NCBI GenBank assembly: GCA_944327225.1
Contig: CALVGZ010000005.1
Span: 1-64,000, forward strand
DNA from: Candidatus Gastranaerophilales bacterium
GTDB taxonomy: Bacteria > Cyanobacteriota > Vampirovibrionia > Gastranaerophilales > Gastranaerophilaceae
Length of the DNA stretch: 64,000 nt
Direction: 5' to 3'
Shown here: positions 16,052 through 24,690 of the stretch, in pieces
How the letters are laid out: each line of letters opens with the position of its first letter
Numbering within the stretch: the first letter of the stretch is position 1
The notes under the pieces: model-generated
The model's database searches: none
What the model saw: only the letters and a program-made list of their open reading frames with translations
What the model was told of the DNA's origin: nothing
Position numbers and translations under genes: made by a program

Positions 16052-17004
16052 TTTAATTTATTTTTAAAATAAGAAATTGTTAAATCCAATCCCTTGTCCA
16101 AAGAGATTTTTGGTTTCCAGTTAAGCTCTTTTTTTGCAAGGCTTATATCGGGTTTTCTTTTGTGTGGGTCATCAACAGGTAAAGGCATATAAATTATATT
16201 TATTTTATTATTGATTTTATTTTTTATCGATTCTGCTATTTCATTAATTGTATATTCAATCGGGTTTCCTAGATTAATTGGGCCTGAAAATTCTTTTTTT
16301 GTGTTCATGGTTTTAATTAGAGCATCGATTAAATCATCGATATAACAAAAAGAACGTGTTTGAGAGCCGTCTCCGTATACGGTAAGATTATTGCCTTTAA
16401 GTGCCTGACAGATAAAATTTGAAATAACACGTCCGTCCTCTATATCCATAAGAGGCCCATAAGTATTAAATATTCTAACTATTTTTACTTCAAGATTATA
16501 TATTCTTTTATAGTCAAAAAATAAACTTTCTGCACATCTTTTTCCTTCATCATAGCAGGCTCTGGGACCAATCGGATTAACATTTCCAAAATAATTTTCT
16601 TTTTGAGGATGTTCTCTTGAATCTCCATATATTTCAGATGTTGAGCTTTGAAGAATTTTTGCATTATTCTTTTTAGCTAATTCCAGTATATTAATTGCTC
16701 CAAAAACACAAGTTTTTGTTGTGTAAATTGCATTTTTGCCTTGATATTTTTTTGGAGAAGCAGGACATGCAAGATTATATATTTCATCAATTTTTTTGTT
16801 AATTTCAATGGGTTCTATAATATCGTGTTTAACAAATTTAAAACGAGGGTTGTTGATTAAATTTGAAATGTTATCAGTGGAGCTTGTAAAGTTACTATCA
16901 AGACAAATTATGAAATTATTTTCATCTTGAATTAATTTTTTACATAAATTTGAACCTATAAAACCGCATCCGCCGGTTATTAATATATTTTTTAAATTGT
17001 TCAT
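16048..17004 (-). CDS. UDP-glucuronate decarboxylase (UDP-xylose synthase) family enzyme
   Basis: The 318-residue extended SDR enzyme should convert UDP-glucuronate to UDP-xylose with bound NAD, supplying sugar for surface polysaccharide. The Rossmann motif is TGGCGFIGS near residue 11. The YxxxK catalytic pair lies in GPRACYDEGKRCAES. The stretch IYNLACPASPKKYQ and the block from STSEIYGDSREHPQ to NVNPIGPR are characteristic of the decarboxylase subgroup rather than of generic epimerases. GDGSQTRSFCYIDDL is also typical. A dTDP-glucose dehydratase-like specificity is less likely. It stands alone between the pilin island and a membrane protein gene. Confidence 0.85.
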   Translation of the reverse strand: MNNLKNILITGGCGFIGSNLCKKLIQDENNFIICLDSNFTSSTDNISNLINNPRFKFVKHDIIEPIEINKKIDEIYNLACPASPKKYQGKNAIYTTKTCVFGAINILELAKKNNAKILQSSTSEIYGDSREHPQKENYFGNVNPIGPRACYDEGKRCAESLFFDYKRIYNLEVKIVRIFNTYGPLMDIEDGRVISNFICQALKGNNLTVYGDGSQTRSFCYIDDLIDALIKTMNTKKEFSGPINLGNPIEYTINEIAESIKNKINNKINIIYMPLPVDDPHKRKPDISLAKKELNWKPKISLDKGLDLTISYFKNKLN

Positions 17005-17073
17005 CTGTTTTTCCGTTTTTATTTAAATTATATTATACAACAATTAATAGATGAAAATAATTTAAAAATAAAT

Positions 17074-17079
17074 TAAAAT
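17074..17079 (+). promoter_or_regulatory. -10-like box 8 nt before the PH/TPR membrane protein gene
   Basis: TAAAAT (17074-17079) precedes the ATG at 17088 by 8 nt and there is no Shine-Dalgarno sequence. A leaderless transcript is possible. The -35 region is weak. Confidence 0.3.
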
Positions 17080-17087
17080 TATACGTC

Positions 17088-19466
17088 ATGATGGATAATG
17101 ATGAATTAAAAATTTATGAAGTACCAAAAATAAAAAGTAAAATGTGTACCGCACCATTATTTCTTTTTTCATTGGTAGCTATATTATATTCAGTTATATT
17201 GGCATTATTTCCTTTTTTTAATTTTAAAATTGTAATTGGTTCGTTTATTACAATTTTAATATTCGGATTTTTTCTATTATATTTATCATTTTCAAAATAC
17301 ACTAAGTACGATAAAATCGGTTTTTCGGAAAAAACCAAAACAATAAGTTTTATAAAAAATAATGAAATTAAAAAAATCGTTCCCTGTAATTGCATTTCAA
17401 AATTGGAGTTATTTATGGGTGCTATAAATATAACTTCGATTGATGGTAAAAAATATTTTATTTTGCTTGATAATGACAGCTTATTAAATTTATATAATCA
17501 AATTAAAAATGAATATATTGAAAAATCGAATAATGCTCGAAAATTAAATATAAAAGGTTATTTTTACGGATTTTTCTTGTTATTTTTTATTTTGTTTTGT
17601 ATAGCAGTACTTTTTAATTCTATGAATTGTAGTTGCAATAAAAAAGAAAATATATGCACAATTGATACTTATGAATTTTTCAGTCAAAACAGAGTAGTTT
17701 TTAAAATTAATGATTTACAAAATGTTGAAATTAAAACAAAAAGATCCGGTAAACATTCTTTTGATGAAGTACATATTTTATTAAAAGAAAATGGAATTGA
17801 ATATACGTTGGTGCCTGAGATAAGTTTTTATGTACCATTTTTTGCTGAGTATTTTAAAAGTAAATTGTTGGATTATAAAAACGGTGATGAAAATATCTTT
17901 GAATATAATTATATTACCCCTCTTGTTGCATTAGGAATATTTGTTTTTATATATGTTTTAATGTTTTGTTTTAACAAAAATAAAGTATTAAGTAAAAACA
18001 CTACATTAATTATTTCCGTAATATCTTTTTTTCTTTATTTATTTGTTGCTTCTAATTATAAAATTGAAAAAAATCCCGATTTAATTAAGGAAAAAGAATA
18101 TATAAGTTTATATAATAAGGCGGAAGATTTTTTGTTTAAAGATAAAATTGATGATGCTCTTTATTTTTATGATAAAGCCGAAAAAATATATTCTGATGAT
18201 TATGTAACATCTCTTGATATTGGTGAAATATATATTGATAAAAAAGATTACAAAAAAGCACTTGAATATATTTTAAAATCAATTGATTTAAACGAAAGAA
18301 ATGAAAAATCAATTGTTGCTGATTCAAATAAAATGTTTAATAGAAAGTACAGTTATAAAACGCGAGCATTGATTCAAGCCGCAAATATTTATAAAAGTTT
18401 GGATGATTGTAATAATGCGATTATATATCAAACTAAACTTTTGGATGAAACAGAAAAACCAGACGAATTTCCGGCAACCAGAAAAAAACGAGCAGAGTGT
18501 TATTTAAAGTTAAATAAAAAAGAAGAAGCTTTTAATGATTATGTTGAGTATAAAAAATATGTGCAAGAACAAATCAAAAAAAATCCAAATGTTTATAATG
18601 CAAAGAATCTTGCTGAAATTGATTTTATACTTATGAATATAAATAAAGAAAAAGCAAAAAGTATAGTTTCAAAAAAAATAAATAATGCAGATAATTTATA
18701 TTCAAATTTTCAAAAAATACAAATTAATAGTCCAAGTGAATATGATGACTTAACAAAACAGCAGATACTTGATTTGAGAAAAGACTATGTTTCAAAATCA
18801 ATATTTTCATCAAAATGGTATAAGCCGAATGAAGAAATATTTGGAGGAATTGAAGATAAAAAACCTTGGTATGGTATTGATAACAATAATTGTCCGTTTG
18901 TAAGTGATGTTAATAAAGGAATGAGTGCTAGAAGTATTATAATAAATAATCCTGCAATGCTTGTAGGGGTGGTTAATCATTTAGGTTATAAATATTCAAG
19001 TGATACGCCTTTTTGTAAAAATAAAATATTACATTTTATTCCGGATACTATATATTACAATAAAGAACAAAAAACAATTGTAGTAGTATATAAAGTTGAT
19101 AATAGCGTTATAAAAAATATCCAAGAACCTCAATACATAATGCCTTTATCATTTATAGGGTTAAACGCTCGTGATTTTGGTTTTAAATATGCTATTGCAC
19201 AAAACAAGTATAATATTTATTTCACTAAACCAAATAATGTCTCAAAAGAAATATATGAATTTTTAGATTATTTACACGTCGGATACAGTTGTAAATTACC
19301 GGGTGGTTGCAACAATGTTTCACCGTTGCAACCAGAATTAGAATTTAGAATAAAAGAGCTCCCCGCAGGCTTGACTTTTAAATTATGGAAACGTATTCCA
19401 AGATATAAAGCTCAGAAGGCTGATATGAACTTAAAAGTAATTTTTGAAGAAATAAATAAAAAATAG
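17088..19466 (+). CDS. Membrane protein with PH-like and TPR regions
   Basis: This 792-residue protein is not assigned to a known functional family. Two hydrophobic helices (about residues 22-42 and 46-66) are followed by a roughly 80-residue beta segment like a bacterial PH domain (KYDKIGFSEKTKTISFIKNN). A third helix (about 157-178), a second similar beta segment and two more helices (about 275-325) come next. Residues 345-500 contain TPR-like repeats (ALYFYDKAEKIYSDDYVTSL, KKALEYILKSIDLNER). The C-terminal 250 residues contain KPWYGIDNNNCPFV and a beta-rich domain. The TPR and C-terminal parts should lie on the same side of the membrane. The gene is monocistronic, and its TAG stop overlaps the end of the convergent tRNA-Met gene. 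Confidence 0.7.
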   Translation: MMDNDELKIYEVPKIKSKMCTAPLFLFSLVAILYSVILALFPFFNFKIVIGSFITILIFGFFLLYLSFSKYTKYDKIGFSEKTKTISFIKNNEIKKIVPCNCISKLELFMGAINITSIDGKKYFILLDNDSLLNLYNQIKNEYIEKSNNARKLNIKGYFYGFFLLFFILFCIAVLFNSMNCSCNKKENICTIDTYEFFSQNRVVFKINDLQNVEIKTKRSGKHSFDEVHILLKENGIEYTLVPEISFYVPFFAEYFKSKLLDYKNGDENIFEYNYITPLVALGIFVFIYVLMFCFNKNKVLSKNTTLIISVISFFLYLFVASNYKIEKNPDLIKEKEYISLYNKAEDFLFKDKIDDALYFYDKAEKIYSDDYVTSLDIGEIYIDKKDYKKALEYILKSIDLNERNEKSIVADSNKMFNRKYSYKTRALIQAANIYKSLDDCNNAIIYQTKLLDETEKPDEFPATRKKRAECYLKLNKKEEAFNDYVEYKKYVQEQIKKNPNVYNAKNLAEIDFILMNINKEKAKSIVSKKINNADNLYSNFQKIQINSPSEYDDLTKQQILDLRKDYVSKSIFSSKWYKPNEEIFGGIEDKKPWYGIDNNNCPFVSDVNKGMSARSIIINNPAMLVGVVNHLGYKYSSDTPFCKNKILHFIPDTIYYNKEQKTIVVVYKVDNSVIKNIQEPQYIMPLSFIGLNARDFGFKYAIAQNKYNIYFTKPNNVSKEIYEFLDYLHVGYSCKLPGGCNNVSPLQPELEFRIKELPAGLTFKLWKRIPRYKAQKADMNLKVIFEEINKK

Positions 19467-19537
19467 CTGGGGAGAGATTCGAACTCTCGACCTTACGGGT
19501 ATGAGCCGTACGCTCTCACCAACTGAGCTACCCAGCC
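19464..19537 (-). tRNA. tRNA-Met(CAU), elongator type
   Basis: On the minus strand GGCTGGG pairs with CCCAGCT at the acceptor (first pair G-U), with discriminator A. D-arm AGCTCAGTTGGTGAGAGC, anticodon stem TACGG/CCGTA with loop CTCATAC (anticodon CAT), and T-arm GAGAGTTCGAATCTCTC are all present. The paired first base and overall sequence fit the elongator rather than the initiator tRNA. A tRNA-Ile with modified CAU anticodon is a less likely reading. CCA is not encoded. The 3' end overlaps the stop codon of the convergent membrane protein gene by 3 nt. Confidence 0.93.
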
Positions 19538-19616
19538 AAAATAGTAAATTCTATTAAATTATCAAAATTTGTAAGTCAATTTTCACATAAAAAAATAAAA
19601 ATTACAAGTTAAATTT

Positions 19617-19642
19617 AAAAAGCCCCGCCAGGGGCTTTTTTT
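19617..19642. terminator. Terminator after the His/Cys-rich protein gene
   Basis: AAAAAGCCCC (19617-19626) and GGGGCTTTTT (19631-19640) form a 10-bp stem with loop GCCA. On the minus strand it follows the stop at 19641 directly and ends in a T-run. It can also act on the plus strand. Confidence 0.85.
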
Positions 19643-19982
19643 AGTCTTCTATTTCCGGTTTTGGTTCAGGAGGTTTGGGCATTCCTTCCATATTTTTTAC
19701 CATTTTTTTTATCATTTTTTTATGACATGGACAATCACAATTATGTCTTTTAAAATGTTTCATGTGGTGTCCTGCATAAGGATGACCATAAGCCCCGACC
19801 ATTGGTGTTATCGGACCTATGGGAGCCGATGGAAGCGGTGGTTTGTTGAGTGCGGCAAATAAGCTTAATGCACAAAATACACCTACAAAACTTCCCCCTG
19901 CAATAATTAAAAATTTCCTAAAACTTTTTGATTTACAAAAACATTCTTCTTTAATTTCTGTTTCTTTAATTTCTTCAGTCAT
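19641..19982 (-). CDS. Small membrane-anchored His/Cys/Pro-rich protein
   Basis: The 113-residue protein has a short acidic N-terminus with ECFCKSK (Cys14, Cys16) and one membrane helix (about residues 25-45, LIIAGGSFVGVFCALSLFAA). A Pro-rich linker (KPPLPSAPIGPITP) and a His/Cys cluster follow, written HPYAGHHMKHFKRH then NCDCPCHKK. The tail is Lys/Met-rich, then Pro/Glu. The cluster has the look of a metal-binding site, but no named family is recognised and metal binding is inference. GGAG precedes the ATG, and a strong terminator follows. It is monocistronic. Confidence 0.7.
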   Translation of the reverse strand: MTEEIKETEIKEECFCKSKSFRKFLIIAGGSFVGVFCALSLFAALNKPPLPSAPIGPITPMVGAYGHPYAGHHMKHFKRHNCDCPCHKKMIKKMVKNMEGMPKPPEPKPEIED

Positions 19983-20117
19983 TTTTTACTCCTTTTTTTA
20001 AAAATTTGTAAACACATACTACGTACTCTTAAACGAAATCAAAATTAATTTGTTCATTTTTAAAATAACTTTTTTAAAATAAAAAAACAATTACTCTTTT
20101 GAAGGATATATATGATT

Positions 20118-21839
20118 TTATTTTTTTATGTCGTATAAAAAAGAAGAAATATTTTTTATGTTATTTAAAACATGATTCACGCCCAGATGTCTGTAGTTAT
20201 TAAGCATAATGTTATTATCTGCAAAAGGTGGGATAACACCGATTGATTCTACATCTGCGGAGTTGGCCGCAATAATGTCATCGACACTGCTTCCTAAATA
20301 TTTAATTGTTTTGTAGGGACAATGTTTTAATATTTCATATACGCCTTTTGGGTTTGGTTTTAACATACTTTTTGGTAAATCATCACTTGTTATATAAAAA
20401 TAAAAATATTTATCTATATCAAATTTTTTAAGAGTGTATTTAACTTCTTCCATCAAGCGGCCCGAAAATATAACCATGTCATAATTTTTAGATAATTCTT
20501 CAAAGGTTTCTTTTGATATTAAAAGCTTTTCTTCATCGATATATTCGGTAAGAATATTTTGAAAAACAGTTATGATTTCACCTAATTCAATATCTTTATC
20601 GTGAATTGATAATAAATATCTAACCGTTTCCCAGTTACAACTCATTTTTCCTTGATTTTTAGTCATAATGACTTCATTGAGTGAAATTTCATAACCTAAA
20701 AAATATTCGACCGTTTTAATTATTGTCTTTAAATATGATTCCGTTGAATCTACTATTATTCCGTCTAAATTAAAAATAAGCACGTCTTTTTTGACTAAAA
20801 GTTCTGATATATATTTTATTCCGCCTAATTTTGGTACAGTAATTCTTAAAAAAGTTGAATAAGAATCGTCATTAAAAAAGTTTTTAACTATTATGCCGGA
20901 TTTTTTGAATTTTTCATAATAAAATTTAGTGTAGTGACTAAAATCACAAAATATAAAATTACCTTCGCTTTTATAAGGCTTAAATCCTTTTTCATTTAAA
21001 ACATTATGAAATATTTTCCTTGCATTTAGATTTTGTTCTTTTATTTCCTCTATTCTTTTTTCATCATTTAAAACGGAATTTGCACAATTTAGGGCTATGG
21101 AATTTACACTATAAGGTAAAATAACTTTTTTTAAATTTTTAATAATTTCAAAATCTGCCACTGCAATTCCAAATCTTAATCCGGCTAATGCAAAATCTAT
21201 GGAAAAAGATTTGACAACAACGACGTTACTATATTTTTTGATTAAATCCGTATAATCCAAAAAAGTCGCATTATCGGAAAAATTAATATAAGTGCAATCT
21301 ATTATAAAAAGACAGTCAGGGAAGCTATGAAGTAAAATCTCAATAACGGAAGCTTTTGCAAGTTCTCCTGTAGGATTATTCGGGGTGGCTATATATATAA
21401 CTTTTGTTTTTTCCGATATATTATTTGCAATTTTCTTATAATCAAAAACAAATTTTTCATCATAATCGATAAATTTGACTTTTGAGCCGATGATTTTTGC
21501 ATAAATTTGTGCTGCAGTATAAGTCGGCCTATATGATAATAATTCATTATCAAAATCCAAATAAGCATTTAATATGACTTTTATTGCCTCATTGCAACCG
21601 TTTGTGAGTAAAATATTCTCTTTTAATATATTGTAATTTTTGGAGACTTTATCTAATGTTTTTCCATAAGATGGATATAATGAAATATCAGCAGTGTCTA
21701 TATTTTTAATAGTGCTTAAAGCAAAATTTGAAGGACCATATAAATTTTCATTTAAGTTTAATTTTAAACGCCAATCAAATTTATTTTCATCAATTTCATA
21801 AGAAAAAATATTCTCAATGGTTTTCCTTGGTTTGACCAT
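20118..21839 (-). CDS. HisC-like aminotransferase fused to a HAD domain, both active sites degenerate
   Basis: This 573-residue two-domain protein joins a fold-type I aminotransferase (residues 1-345) to a HAD phosphatase-like domain (350-573). The first part follows histidinol-phosphate aminotransferases closely: NENLYGPS near 27, TNGCNEA, YRPTYTAAQ, ATPNNPTG, IIDCTYINFSD, ALAGLRFG and FLRITVP. However, the Schiff-base lysine of the S-F-S-K motif is Ile214 (KSFSIDFALAGLR). In the HAD part the nucleophile Asp is Asn357 (IFNLDGIIVDS), and the first motif IV Asp is Ser517 (YLGSSVDDII). Motif II Ser (FSGR) and the motif III Lys (LKPNPKG) remain. PLP chemistry and phosphoryl transfer by the usual mechanisms therefore look impossible. 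A TATAAT box lies 6 nt before the ATG. Non-catalytic binding or regulation is inferred. Confidence 0.8.
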   Translation of the reverse strand: MVKPRKTIENIFSYEIDENKFDWRLKLNLNENLYGPSNFALSTIKNIDTADISLYPSYGKTLDKVSKNYNILKENILLTNGCNEAIKVILNAYLDFDNELLSYRPTYTAAQIYAKIIGSKVKFIDYDEKFVFDYKKIANNISEKTKVIYIATPNNPTGELAKASVIEILLHSFPDCLFIIDCTYINFSDNATFLDYTDLIKKYSNVVVVKSFSIDFALAGLRFGIAVADFEIIKNLKKVILPYSVNSIALNCANSVLNDEKRIEEIKEQNLNARKIFHNVLNEKGFKPYKSEGNFIFCDFSHYTKFYYEKFKKSGIIVKNFFNDDSYSTFLRITVPKLGGIKYISELLVKKDVLIFNLDGIIVDSTESYLKTIIKTVEYFLGYEISLNEVIMTKNQGKMSCNWETVRYLLSIHDKDIELGEIITVFQNILTEYIDEEKLLISKETFEELSKNYDMVIFSGRLMEEVKYTLKKFDIDKYFYFYITSDDLPKSMLKPNPKGVYEILKHCPYKTIKYLGSSVDDIIAANSADVESIGVIPPFADNNIMLNNYRHLGVNHVLNNIKNISSFLYDIKK

Positions 21840-21845
21840 AGGAAG

Positions 21846-21851
21846 ATTATA
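21846..21851 (-). promoter_or_regulatory. -10 box 6 nt before the HisC-HAD fusion gene
   Basis: A perfect TATAAT (21851-21846 on the minus strand) is followed by CTTCCT and then ATG. There is no Shine-Dalgarno sequence, so the transcript is probably leaderless. Confidence 0.45.
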
Positions 21852-21864
21852 CTATATATGTATT

Positions 21865-22662
21865 TTAGTGTCGAGCATAGTATGTTTTTTCTTGTACTTC
21901 AATTCTTATATTTGCAAGTTCTATATCATCATAGTCGACATACTCCGTTTGAAACAGGTTTCTTCCTGTTTTGATTACGAGTTCATTTGTATCTTTTAAT
22001 ATGCTTTTATTAACCGTAATTGTGTGATTATCTCCATTTACTTCAAGAATAGCAATTTTATGTCCGTTTACGAAAACTTCTGCAGGACTTGAATATACCT
22101 TTGCGATTCTGTTTTGACCTAATTGTTTTGCTTTTTTGGTATCAAGACCAATTATTGTTCCTATTTTTATTACAACGTCTTGATTTGCTCCGGCAGCCGG
22201 TCTTTTGAATGTTTGAGACAAGTAATGCCCTTTGGCATTTAATTTAAAATCACCGCTGTTTGCGGAATTATCGGAAAATAAATTATCACCTAAATGTATT
22301 ACGCCATCTGTAATTTGCATGTCAAATGGGCTTGTTTGTTCAATACCGAGTTTTAGCGGATTTTTTAATACGCTGTTATCAACTGTCAATGAAAAAACTT
22401 TATAACCTTCTTTTTCAACAAAAAGAACCGTCTTATCGCTAATATCGGCATTTAATTGAAAAGTACCGTCTTTATCGGAATAAGTTGTATAATGAATTTC
22501 CGGAATTGTTATTTTTGCATTACTCAAGCCTTTTTGAGTTTTTGAATCTATAATTTTATTTTGATAATTTGTATCGTATCTGTCAACCTTGCCGGAAATT
22601 ACATCTGCAAAAACAAATTGAGATACAAAACAAAAATAAATAATTAATAATATTTTTTTCAT
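21865..22662 (-). CDS. Exported protein with a carboxypeptidase-regulatory-like beta domain
   Basis: The 265-residue protein has a signal peptide (residues 1-19, MKKILLIIYFCFVSQFVFA). Residues 35-100 (IIDSKTQKGLSNAKITIPE, then TTYSDKDGTFQLNADISDKT and LFVEKEGYKV) match the prealbumin-like carboxypeptidase regulatory fold used in many surface proteins. The C-terminal half (about 120-265) is a second beta-rich region with YLSQTFKRPAAG and AEVFVNGHKIAILEVNG, perhaps a carbohydrate-binding-like module. No enzyme motif is seen. AGAGGT lies 6 nt before the ATG. A secreted or periplasmic structural or binding protein is likely. Confidence 0.72.
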   Translation of the reverse strand: MKKILLIIYFCFVSQFVFADVISGKVDRYDTNYQNKIIDSKTQKGLSNAKITIPEIHYTTYSDKDGTFQLNADISDKTVLFVEKEGYKVFSLTVDNSVLKNPLKLGIEQTSPFDMQITDGVIHLGDNLFSDNSANSGDFKLNAKGHYLSQTFKRPAAGANQDVVIKIGTIIGLDTKKAKQLGQNRIAKVYSSPAEVFVNGHKIAILEVNGDNHTITVNKSILKDTNELVIKTGRNLFQTEYVDYDDIELANIRIEVQEKTYYARH

Positions 22663-22750
22663 TTAAAACCTCTTTTATAAGGTTTTAAATGATTTTAATT
22701 TTTAAAACAATGTAAAAAAAAGTAATTGGTAATTATGAAAAAGTTTAATA

Positions 22751-22774
22751 AAAAAACCACCCTTTCGGGTGGTT
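22751..22774 (-). terminator. Terminator of the LysM protein gene
   Basis: AACCACCC (22755-22762) pairs with GGGTGGTT (22767-22774) around TTTC. On the minus strand the stem is followed by a T-run, 6 nt after the stop at 22780. Confidence 0.85.
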
Positions 22775-22779
22775 AAATT

Positions 22780-23337
22780 TTATCTGTCTTGCGAAACAGG
22801 AATTATAAGTTCCTGCCCAATACTGATGGCAGCCGGATTAACTATATGATTAATCCGTTGTATTTCTAAAATTTTTGCTTCATCGTATTTGCCATAAAAC
22901 CTGTACGCTATACCGTTTAATGTATCACCTTTTTTTACAACATATTTTTCTTCAGTAACTGTGTTTTCGTTACTGTTACCAGCATCTGTACCTATAACTG
23001 CAACATCATCTTTAATATCAATAGTATTTTTAGGAGTCATAGAACATATAGAAACTATGAAAAATATGCAGCTCATAAACAATACACCTGCTATAAAACC
23101 GATTGTTAAGTATACGGCAGGAGATTTTTGATATGTTGTTTTTGTGGCATTGTGTACTTTTTGTACTCCCTTTTGTACACCACCCCACAATATATCAAGC
23201 TCATGAGCTTTTTGAGTTTTATAGTAATGATTAAGCTGTGTTCTTGTGGCTTGTTTCTTATCGTTTTGAGATAAGCTCGCAAGTACACCCATTTTTTCTC
23301 GAGTTAAGCCCGATCTATGTAATGTTGAACCTTTCAT
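22780..23337 (-). CDS. Single-pass membrane protein with a LysM domain
   Basis: The 185-residue protein has a basic cytoplasmic N-terminal part (1-70), including HRSGLTREKMGVLASLS. One membrane helix follows (about 77-99, VYLTIGFIAGVLFMSCIFFI), then a linker and a C-terminal LysM domain (about 133-181: YVVKKGDTLNGIAYRFYG, INHIVNPAAISIGQELIIP). LysM modules bind N-acetylglucosamine polymers, here probably peptidoglycan in the periplasm. Type II topology fits that. AGGA lies 7 nt before the ATG. The role may be to tether a cytoplasmic partner to the wall, but that is inference. Confidence 0.8.
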   Translation of the reverse strand: MKGSTLHRSGLTREKMGVLASLSQNDKKQATRTQLNHYYKTQKAHELDILWGGVQKGVQKVHNATKTTYQKSPAVYLTIGFIAGVLFMSCIFFIVSICSMTPKNTIDIKDDVAVIGTDAGNSNENTVTEEKYVVKKGDTLNGIAYRFYGKYDEAKILEIQRINHIVNPAAISIGQELIIPVSQDR

Positions 23338-23429
23338 GTCTTATCCTATCAATCATAAATAGTCTTGTAGACATGTTATAAAGAGTTCGAAATAAAGTCA
23401 AGAAAGCATATATTTTATGTAAAGTTTTA

Positions 23430-24008
23430 TTAATTATTTGAAATTATTTTTTTCTTGGCACAATCAAACATAGAATCTATTATTTCTTTATTTTTTTCTT
23501 TTCCTCTGTCAATGTTAAAACCGCCTTCTTGCAGGTATTCGAGCATTCTTGATTTCCACATTTCAAAAAGCTCTTCATTTTTCATATTCAGTGCTTTTGC
23601 TATTTGTTTTAGTTCTTCAAAATCTATTTGTATTGGTTTTGCTCCCCTTAAAATATCAACAAGTTCAAGTCTTTTTTTTCTTTCAAACATTTTTAAAAAA
23701 TCCAATGTCGAAAGATTATTGTATTTAATTAAATCTTTTAACATTAATAGATTTTCACTGTAGCTTATAATATCGTTTGGAATTTGGTACTCTATGAATT
23801 CTTCGGGATTTATGTCCATAACTGTTGCAATTCGTTCTAAAGTTATTGAGCGTGTTGAAAAAGGGACATTTTCGTCTATTAAATTATATACATAAGATAA
23901 TGTAACACCTATCATTTGAGCAAATTCTTTTTTGTGAAGTCCTGTTTTTTCTAAGAAATCTCTGACTAATTTGGAACTTTTCTTTTGTACTTTAAAATTA
24001 TTTTTCAT
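23430..24008 (-). CDS. XRE-family DNA-binding regulator
   Basis: The 192-residue protein carries an N-terminal helix-turn-helix of the Cro/C1 type (about residues 10-65: LVRDFLEKTGLHKKEFAQMI, GVTLSYVYNLIDE, ERIATVMDINPEEF). A second helical repeat (about 80-150) ends in FEELKQIAKALNMKNEELFEMW, which resembles the recognition-helix end of the same fold and may be a diverged second copy. The C-terminus is charged and contains one Cys. GGAG is 13 nt before the ATG, which is longer than usual. It probably represses or activates transcription. The target is unknown, and the LysM gene 92 bp downstream on the same strand is a possible one. Confidence 0.78.
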   Translation of the reverse strand: MKNNFKVQKKSSKLVRDFLEKTGLHKKEFAQMIGVTLSYVYNLIDENVPFSTRSITLERIATVMDINPEEFIEYQIPNDIISYSENLLMLKDLIKYNNLSTLDFLKMFERKKRLELVDILRGAKPIQIDFEELKQIAKALNMKNEELFEMWKSRMLEYLQEGGFNIDRGKEKNKEIIDSMFDCAKKKIISNN

Positions 24009-24133
24009 TTATATTGATTTTACTCCGTCTTGTATGCTATTTTACAAATAACCCTTTTTATTTATTTTTAAATTACCGAAAAAGATAAATAATAATGATT
24101 AATTCAAATATTGTTTAAAAGAAGAAATAAAAA

Positions 24134-24688
24134 ATGAAAGCAATAATCGGCTTAGGAAATCCGGAAATAAAATATAAAAATACTCGTCATAATACGGGTT
24201 TTCTGATTATGGATGAAATATTAAGAGTTCATCAAATTACCTTATCCGATAAATTTAATTCTTTTTTTGCAAAAAAAGATGACTTGTTATATCTTCTGCC
24301 TAAAACCTATATGAATCTTTCAGGTAATGCGGTAGTTGAACTTTTAAATTTTTACAAGATTACAAATAAAGATATTCTTGTTATATATGATGATGCTACA
24401 ATTGAATTTGGAACATTTAGATTAAAAAAAAGCGGTTCTTTTGGTGGACATAACGGTATTAAATCAATTATTAACCGTCTTGGAACTGATGTTTTTGACA
24501 GATTAAAAGTAGGAGTCGGTCCTGTACCGAATAATATTCCCATAGATAAATTTGTTTTATCTGATTTTACAAGTGATGAGTTGGAAAAAATTAAAATTTT
24601 GGGTAAACATACCATTGAACTTGTTGATTGCTGGTTAAATGAGGGTATGGAAGCAACACAAAATAAGTTTAATAAAAAAATTGTATAG
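24134..24688 (+). CDS. pth: Peptidyl-tRNA hydrolase
   Basis: The 184-residue enzyme releases tRNA from prematurely dropped peptidyl-tRNA in the cytoplasm. The start MKAIIGLGNPEIKYKNTRHN contains the conserved N10 and the catalytic His in TRHNTGF. LPKTYMNLSG, VIYDDATIEFG (catalytic Asp) and SFGGHNGIKSI complete the family signature. The length is normal. The gene faces the FkbM gene convergently with only 2 bp between the stops. AGAAG precedes the ATG. Confidence 0.97.
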   Translation: MKAIIGLGNPEIKYKNTRHNTGFLIMDEILRVHQITLSDKFNSFFAKKDDLLYLLPKTYMNLSGNAVVELLNFYKITNKDILVIYDDATIEFGTFRLKKSGSFGGHNGIKSIINRLGTDVFDRLKVGVGPVPNNIPIDKFVLSDFTSDELEKIKILGKHTIELVDCWLNEGMEATQNKFNKKIV

Positions 24689-24690
24689 TA

